Position numbers and translations under genes: made by a program. The notes under the pieces were generated by a model that did no database searches, was not told where the DNA came from, and was given only the letters and a program-made list of their open reading frames with translations. From the NCBI GenBank assembly GCA_002391275.1, contig DGSC01000011.1:1-14215 (forward strand): a stretch of 14,215 nucleotides of DNA, read 5' to 3'. The first letter of the stretch is position 1. Every line of letters begins with the position of its first letter. Below, one piece after another: positions 1 through 4,675 of this stretch. This stretch comes from Prevotellaceae bacterium UBA4372. GTDB lineage: Bacteria; Bacteroidota; Bacteroidia; Bacteroidales; Bacteroidaceae.

Positions 1-824
1 GCATCACGGGCACAAAGAACCTCTTTAATAAGGAAGTGCGCAAGCGCGTCGAGGACGGCCGCATCGTCAAAATCGGCATGGAGGGCAATTTCGACACAGA
101 ACTCATTCTGGCGGCTCAGCCAGAGGTCATCTTCATTTCTCCCTTCAAGCGTGGTGGCTACGATGCCATCAAAGAGACAGGTATCACCCTCATCCCGCAC
201 CTTGGCTACAAAGAACTTCATCCCCTCGGTCAGGCTGAGTGGATTAAGTTCGTAGGCCTCTTCCTCGGCAAGGAAGCTGAGGCCGACAGTATCTTTGCAG
301 GCATCGAGAAGAGGTATAACGTATTGAAGGAAAAGGTGGCCGCTACGTGCCACCCATCTGCCTCCGAGGAAACCTCTGAGGAAGCCACGAGTAGGGCTAC
401 TCCCACCGTCTTCTCCGGCGAGATGCACGGTGGCAACTGGTATGCCGTTGGGGGCAAGAACGCGTTGGCGCAGTTGTTTCGTGATGCCGGAGCCGACTAT
501 GTCATCAAGGACGATAATACGGGCGGCGTAAACATCGAGTTCGAACAGCTTTATGCACAAGCGGCTAATGCCGACTACTGGCGCATCCTCAACAGCTATC
601 CCGGCGACTTCAGCTATGAAGCCCTAAAGGCCAGCGAGCCCCGCAATGCACTCTTCCGTGCTTTCCGTCAAAAGCATGTTGTCTACTGCAACATGAAGCA
701 GACACCTTACTACGAACTTGCTCCCGTGCAGCCCGACGTACTGCTGGCCGACCTCATCGCCATCTTCCATCCCGAACTGATGCCTGAGGACTATCAACCT
801 GTGTTCTATAAACTTCTGAAATAA
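1..824 (+). CDS. ABC transporter periplasmic substrate-binding protein (5' truncated by window edge)
   Basis: The reading frame is open from the first complete codon at position 3, so the true start lies upstream and the GTG at 36 is not a credible start. The visible 273 residues resemble the metal-chelate binding proteins (Peripla_BP_2, the FecB/BtuF type) that deliver an iron chelate or cobalamin to an ABC importer in the periplasm. Supporting marks are the QPEVIFISPF strand typical of the first lobe, a central helix, a GNWYAVGGKNALAQLFRDAGADY second-lobe start (seen from about position 433), and a C-terminal PDVLLADLIAIFHPEL segment common in Bacteroidales members. The next gene, 58 nt downstream, is for cobalamin synthesis, so corrinoid or cobalt-related uptake is plausible; this is inferred from context only. 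A Ser/Glu/Thr-rich stretch around 345-402 separates the lobes and looks like a short insertion. The signal peptide is outside the window. Confidence 0.8.
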   Translation, partial: ITGTKNLFNKEVRKRVEDGRIVKIGMEGNFDTELILAAQPEVIFISPFKRGGYDAIKETGITLIPHLGYKELHPLGQAEWIKFVGLFLGKEAEADSIFAGIEKRYNVLKEKVAATCHPSASEETSEEATSRATPTVFSGEMHGGNWYAVGGKNALAQLFRDAGADYVIKDDNTGGVNIEFEQLYAQAANADYWRILNSYPGDFSYEALKASEPRNALFRAFRQKHVVYCNMKQTPYYELAPVQPDVLLADLIAIFHPELMPEDYQPVFYKLLK

Positions 825-882
825 TAGACAGATCACCCTTTCTGGTTCACCCACAACTCCTTCCATCCCTACTCAATTCGCT

Positions 883-2883
883 ATGATTCTCATTTTCGGC
901 GGTACCACAGAAGGCCGCAAGGCTGCAGAAGTGCTGGAACAGGCGGGCAAACAGTTCTTCTACAGTACCAAGACTGGTGAGCAAGAGCTTGTCCTGTCGC
1001 TTGGTGTACGCATCGATGGAGCCATGGACGAAACGGCAATGGAGCAGTTCTGTCGCGAGCATGATATTCGCTTGCTCATAGATGCCGCCCATCCATTTGC
1101 CGAGCGCTTGCATACAACGGTGGTGAAGGTAGCCCTGATGTTGAGGCTGCCCCTCGTCCGCTATGAGCGCATCTTTCCCGAGCGGGACCAGACCGTGGAA
1201 TGGGTGGATAGGGTAGAGGATATCCAGTGGGGCGATGGCCCCATGCATATTCTCTCCACGCTGGGCGTACAAAGCATCGCACGCTTGAAATCGTTCGAGA
1301 CCGCTGATCGTCAATTCCTCTATCGCATCCTTCCACGCGAGAGTTCCATAGCCCTTGCTCATGCACAGGGAGCTACGGACGTGCAGCTCTGTTACTACCG
1401 TGAAGGAGAAGACGAGGAGGCAGAACTGCGACGTCTGCACCCCGATGTGCTCTTGCTGAAAGAAAGTGGCATATCAGGCGGTTTCATTGAGAAGAAGGAT
1501 GCCGCCCAAGCATTGGGCATTCGTGTCATCGCTATCCGCAGGCCTTCTTTTGAAGCCCTTCTCAAACAGGTTCATTCCGCTGTCGAGGATTTCTCACCGC
1601 TCAATGTTCAGTTCGTTGACGGCCCTCATGGCCTGCGTCGCATGGTGGAGCGCTTTGTTCCTGCCTTCTTTCCTCTGAAGAGTGGGTTCACTACAGGCAC
1701 ATGTGCCACGGCAGCAGTCAAAGCAGCCTTGCTTGCCCTCTTGGGCAATGAGGAAGAAGCGGTGTGGGTACACTTGCCCGACGGCGAGAAAGTGTTGGTG
1801 GACATTGATGCTGTTGAACCAGGATGTGCTTCCGTCATCAAGGACTTCAGCGATGATCCCGATGTGACACGAGGCTGCAGGATTATCGCTAAGGTGAAGC
1901 TTCGGCAAATCTCAGACTTTTCCACTGCCTTCCAAGACTCTAAGCAGGAAGACTCTATGCCTGCACAGCTGGACTCTCCCCCCGCCCTCAGGGACTCTCC
2001 CCCCGCCCTCCCTGTTAGGGAGGGAGCGGTTACCTTTGCAAATGGAGAAAACTGCTACTCAGAACATTCTGCTCCCTCCCTAACAGGGAGGGCGGGGGGA
2101 GAGTCCCTGAGTTCGGAGAATGAGTCTTCGATGGGCTACTCTTCCATTCGCTTCCTTCAAGGCGAAGGCGTGGGACGCGTCACATTGCCAGGTCTGGGCA
2201 TCCCGGTAGGCGAGCCAGCAATCAATCCTACGCCACGTCGTATGATAGAGGCCGAGGTGCGTGCACTCACGGATGCCGACGTAGAGATAACGATCTCCGT
2301 AGAGAATGGGCGCGAATTGGCTAAGCGGACTTTCAACGAGCGTGTAGGCGTGGTCGATGGCATCAGCATCATCGGCACATCGGGCATTGTCATGCCACTG
2401 TCCAACGAAGCGTTTGTGGAGAGCATAGGCCGCGAATTGCAAGTGGCGCGAGCAATAGGTTGCGACAGCATAGGCTTGGCTTCGGGCAAACGTGGCGAAG
2501 AAGCGTTGCTGGCCATAGAACCTGATTTGCGCGTTGTACATTACGGAAATTTCATTGGGGCTACGTTGGAGCAAGCCTATCGTCTGGGCTTCCAACGTGT
2601 AGTACTCGGCATCATGATAGGAAAAGCCGTGAAACTGGCCGAAGGCCACCTTGACACCCATTCGCACAAAGTGCTGATGAACAAATCGTTCCTTGCCGAT
2701 GTGGCCGCCGATGTGGGCGTAGCCGATGCCGAAAGCCTTCTCGATAAGGTGACGATGGCCCGCGAACTATGGGCCCTCATGCCCGCAATATTTTTCGAGC
2801 GGCTAAGCGAACTGTGCCATATGCATTGCCGAAAAGCCTTCCCGCAAGGGGCGCTCGAAGTGCGCATCATTAAAGAAAAATAA
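883..2883 (+). CDS. cbiJ-cbiD: CbiJ-CbiD fusion: cobalt-precorrin-6A reductase / cobalt-precorrin-5B (C1)-methyltransferase
   Basis: This 666-residue bifunctional enzyme belongs to the anaerobic (early cobalt insertion) cobalamin pathway in the cytoplasm. Residues 1 to about 260 are CbiJ/CobK. They open with a Rossmann-like ILIFGGTTEGR nucleotide-binding motif and contain the DAAHPFAE motif; this half reduces cobalt-precorrin-6A. From about residue 266 the CbiD domain starts with its signature SGFTTGTCATAA, continues with KDFSDDPDVTRG, GEGVGRVTLPGLGIPVGEPAINP and THSHKV, and methylates C1 of cobalt-precorrin-5B. The fusion supplies nearly consecutive steps. Between residues about 341 and 421, where family members have only a short loop, there is an insert of about 80 residues encoded by palindromic repeat DNA (see 1971-2111). 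The frame stays open through it. The ATG at 883 puts the Rossmann motif at the extreme N-terminus, as usual for CbiJ. The upstream spacing of 58 nt suggests the gene may be cotranscribed with the binding-protein gene; a strong terminator follows. Confidence 0.92.
   Translation: MILIFGGTTEGRKAAEVLEQAGKQFFYSTKTGEQELVLSLGVRIDGAMDETAMEQFCREHDIRLLIDAAHPFAERLHTTVVKVALMLRLPLVRYERIFPERDQTVEWVDRVEDIQWGDGPMHILSTLGVQSIARLKSFETADRQFLYRILPRESSIALAHAQGATDVQLCYYREGEDEEAELRRLHPDVLLLKESGISGGFIEKKDAAQALGIRVIAIRRPSFEALLKQVHSAVEDFSPLNVQFVDGPHGLRRMVERFVPAFFPLKSGFTTGTCATAAVKAALLALLGNEEEAVWVHLPDGEKVLVDIDAVEPGCASVIKDFSDDPDVTRGCRIIAKVKLRQISDFSTAFQDSKQEDSMPAQLDSPPALRDSPPALPVREGAVTFANGENCYSEHSAPSLTGRAGGESLSSENESSMGYSSIRFLQGEGVGRVTLPGLGIPVGEPAINPTPRRMIEAEVRALTDADVEITISVENGRELAKRTFNERVGVVDGISIIGTSGIVMPLSNEAFVESIGRELQVARAIGCDSIGLASGKRGEEALLAIEPDLRVVHYGNFIGATLEQAYRLGFQRVVLGIMIGKAVKLAEGHLDTHSHKVLMNKSFLADVAADVGVADAESLLDKVTMARELWALMPAIFFERLSELCHMHCRKAFPQGALEVRIIKEK
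1971..2111. repeat. In-frame palindromic repeat element inside cbiD
   Basis: Positions 1987-2027 and 2071-2111 are perfect inverted copies (41 of 41 nt by my reading), separated by 43 nt. Each arm also folds on itself: a CCCTCCC / GGGAGGG stem with a five-base loop. The left arm is preceded by a direct duplication, 1971-1989 being identical to 1992-2010 (offset 21 nt, seven codons), which gives two DSPPALx units in the protein. The element is GC-rich and carries no stop in the cbiJ-cbiD frame. It lies between conserved CbiD strands, in a place where homologues have a short loop. This looks like a dispersed palindromic element that inserted in frame and was tolerated, as described for Rickettsia palindromic elements; that parallel is an inference. 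Confidence 0.85.
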
Positions 2884-2927
2884 CAGGTCGTCTGGCTGTG
2901 ACCAAAATTCAGCCAGCAGCATGAGCC

Positions 2928-2995
2928 AATACGGCCGGCCGAGTGAGGCAATTTACTTAAGCTAATTGCCTCATTCGGCCGGCCGTATTTTTTTT
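2928..2995 (+). terminator. Strong Rho-independent terminator after cbiJ-cbiD
   Basis: Arms 2928-2953 and 2964-2989 form a 26-bp stem with one G-T wobble and a 10-nt loop, and a run of eight T (2988-2995) starts inside the end of the right arm. The stem includes an octameric GGCCGGCC. A smaller perfect 7-bp hairpin (2892-2898 with 2910-2916) stands directly after the cbiJ-cbiD stop codon at 2881-2883. The T-run is only on the plus strand, so this ends the cobalamin transcript. Confidence 0.92.
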
Positions 2996-3236
2996 CAAGT
3001 CTCGCAAGTACTCAACTTGGTAGGTTATAAGGTTGTTAGGTCATGAGGTTGTTATGTCATGAGGTTATAAGGTCGTAAGGTTGTTAAGTTATGAGGTTAT
3101 AAGGTTGTTAGGTTGTTAGGTCATCAGGTCGTTAGGTGAAGATAGCATTAATTATGCTAATAATACATACTACACCTCATAACCTCACAACCTCATAACC
3201 TCACGACCTTAGGAAACTGAGCATGCGAAAGTAGAG
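2996..3236. repeat. MITE-like octamer-rich inverted-repeat element, copy 1
   Basis: This is a non-coding element of about 240 nt. Its ends are related inverted repeats: the left end at about 2996-3026 and the right end at about 3206-3236 both contain a TTTCGCAnG- or CTCGCAAG-like block followed by CTCA(A/G)-(C/T)TT. The interior has a left array of G-T-(T/C)-rich octamers (3024-3135), a central AGGTGAAGATAG block (3134-3145) with a small TAGCAT/ATGCTA hairpin, and a right array of four octamers on the opposite strand (about 3173-3210). A second, shorter element with the same ends and the same central block lies at 13084-13242. No transposase is encoded. A miniature inverted-repeat element is the simplest reading, but neither target duplication nor mobility is shown. 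Confidence 0.7.
3024..3135 (+). repeat. Array of 14 degenerate octamers
   Basis: Fourteen consecutive 8-nt units fit the pattern G-T-(T/C)-(A/G)-T-N-A-(G, rarely A/T), for example GTTATAAG, GTTGTTAG, GTCATGAG and GTCGTAAG, in exact 8-nt register from 3024 to 3135. The variants recur out of order (GTTATAAG three times, GTTGTTAG three times, GTCATGAG twice). This indicates expansion by slippage or recombination rather than one ordered duplication. The array is the left half of the element at 2996-3236; complementary octamers in the right half would let the whole region form a long imperfect hairpin. Confidence 0.85.
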
Positions 3237-3264
3237 TTATTATTACTCTTCTCAAAACACAAGT

Positions 3265-3411
3265 GTGGCCGTTCCCAGTCTTTTTAACATAGCATTTAAT
3301 ATTGTCGCCCGTCGCCGAGGATGAAGCCTGTGGCCGTTCCCAGTCTTATCAACGTAGCATTTAAGATTGTCACCCGTCGCCGGGGGATGTTGCCTGTGGC
3401 CGTTCCCTGTG
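3265..3411. repeat. 65/66-bp tandem repeat, about 2.2 copies
   Basis: Unit 1 is 3265-3329 (65 nt), unit 2 is 3330-3395 (66 nt), and a partial third unit runs from 3396 to about 3411. Each begins GTGGCCGTTCCC. Units 1 and 2 are about 85 percent identical by eye. The array ends where recognisable RhuM homology begins, so it marks the truncation point of that gene. There are no unique spacers, so it is not a CRISPR array. The 65-nt first period would shift any reading frame, which argues against a coding role. Confidence 0.85.
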
Positions 3412-3417
3412 CCCGCC

Positions 3418-4293
3418 ATCAGCAAACATCTGGCCCACATATTTGAAGAGGGAGAACTGGATAAAGATGTGGCTATTTCCAAAATGGAAACAACCACTCA
3501 ACATGGTGCTATTGAAGGCAAAACGCAGACGAATGAAACGGCATTTTATTCGCTTGATGCCATTATCGCCGTAGGCTATCGCGTATCCTCGGCACGTGCT
3601 ACGAAGTTTCGCATCTGGGCCACGAAGATACTGAATGAATATATCCGCAAAGGGTTTGTTTTGGATGATGAGCGTCTGAAACAGGGCAAGGCTGTATTTG
3701 GAAAAGACTATTTCCACGAGTCGTTGGAGAGAGTCAGAAGCATTCGTGCCAGTGAACGCCGTATCTGGCAGCAAATAACAGACATTTATGCAGAATGTTC
3801 TTACGACTACGACCGCAACTCCCCAACAACGCGAGAGTTCTATCAGATGATACAAAACCGTTTCCACTATGCCATTACAGGGCAGACGGCTCCCGAAATA
3901 ATCTTCACCCGCGCAGACCACAGCAAAGAACACATGGGGCTGCAGACGTGGAAGAATGCGCCAGACGGAAGGGTATTGCTTAGTGACACGAAGGTTGCCA
4001 AGAACTATTTGCCAGAAAAGGAGATAAGGCAATTGGAAAGAGCCGTGACAGGCTATTTCGACTATATAGAAGACTTGATAGAGCGGGAAAATGCTTTTAA
4101 TATGGAGCAGTTTGCCGCCTCTGTCAACGAGTTCCTGACTTTCCGCAGATATGCGCTGTTGCCTGACAAGGGGAAAATAAGCAGAGAAGAAGCAGACCGA
4201 AAAGCCGAAGAAGAATATCGGCTGTTTAATCCTACGCAGAGAATAGACTCAGATTTCGACAAACAAGTCATAGGTCTGTTTGATGAAACATAA
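3418..4293 (+). pseudogene. RhuM-family protein gene, N-terminus missing
   Basis: From codon 3418 the protein closely follows the RhuM family (named after rhuM of Salmonella pathogenicity island 3; molecular function unknown, often on accessory islands near restriction-modification genes). Visible family blocks are ISKHLAHIFEEGEL, AIIAVGYRVSSARATKFRIWATKIL, KGFVLDDERLKQG, IRASERRIWQQITDIYA, and later GLQTWKNAPDG and the VAKNYLPEKEI region. Full-length members have about 40-50 further residues at the front, with a helix-turn-helix-like segment ending in the KHxxxIF helix. Here that part is replaced by the tandem repeat at 3265-3411. The open frame reaches up to a TTG at 3367 through repeat sequence, which is not a believable start. 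The first in-frame ATG is 3484, which would give a 269-residue product. The rest of the frame is intact, so the truncation may be recent, or a shortened protein may still be made. Confidence 0.75.
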
Positions 4294-4675
4294 TTTATTA
4301 AGTACCTTAACTTATAGTAAGAGCGTTCTTCACAGGGCGAAGCGACCATAGGCTGAGCACTGTATAACGTGTGGGAATATGTAAGTCCTCTCGTTTTTGA
4401 AGTGTTGCCTGTTTCTTCTTCGTCTCAAATTAACTCGCTGTTGTTTAGTAAGAAATGGGAGATAAACTATTTTGAGACTGAACTTTTTTCTCATTGTTGT
4501 AGGCTAAAAACTTTTTGAAAAAGATACCCGTTCCACACATTACCAATAAATATGTTTGCCTTATGGCGAGAGAAATCTTTTTGCCGGATTGTAACATTTT
4601 TTTTACGCTTGCTCTTAAACCAAAAGCTATAGGGAGTGTCATAAAAAAGCCAACCCACATTGATTGCTTTCCCCA
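4294..4675 (+). promoter_or_regulatory. 382-nt non-coding region with a candidate promoter for the outer-membrane gene
   Basis: No plausible gene is visible here. The best promoter match is TATGTTTG at 4551-4558, which fits the Bacteroidetes -7 consensus TAnnTTTG, about 118 nt before the ATG at 4676; no TTTG stands at the expected -33 distance, so this is a weak call. An 8-bp inverted repeat, GTCTCAAA (4422-4429) with TTTGAGAC (4471-4478), flanks a 41-nt loop and could be an operator or chance. I see no convincing terminator after the RhuM frame. Confidence 0.35.

Noticed and set aside
36..38. GTG start for the first gene
   Set aside because: The frame is open to the left edge and the upstream residues continue the substrate-binding fold, so the gene is truncated by the window, not started here.
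2080..2667. 195-codon minus-strand frame opposite cbiD
   Set aside because: It is antisense to a clearly conserved CbiD domain, partly made of the palindromic repeat, and resembles no family; it is a shadow of GC-rich coding sequence.
3024..3411. CRISPR array
   Set aside because: The octamers are contiguous with no spacers, and the 65/66-bp units are full-length tandem copies rather than short repeats around unique spacers; no cas gene is present.
3252..3497. Minus-strand open frame giving a repeated GNGHR-type 22-residue peptide
   Set aside because: It is produced by the 65/66-bp tandem repeat, overlaps the start of the RhuM frame, has no promoter or homology, and the 65-nt unit would break the frame.
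3370..4032. 220-codon minus-strand frame opposite the RhuM gene
   Set aside because: The plus strand shows conserved RhuM blocks throughout; the antisense frame has no recognisable domain or start signals.
4422..4478. Inverted repeat GTCTCAAA / TTTGAGAC as a terminator after the RhuM gene
   Set aside because: The stem is only 8 A/T-rich pairs with a 41-nt loop and is 130 nt past the stop; kept only as a possible operator in the intergenic description.
4664..4666. TTG start for the outer-membrane protein
   Set aside because: The ATG four codons later directly precedes a normal signal peptide; starting at TTG adds nothing recognisable.
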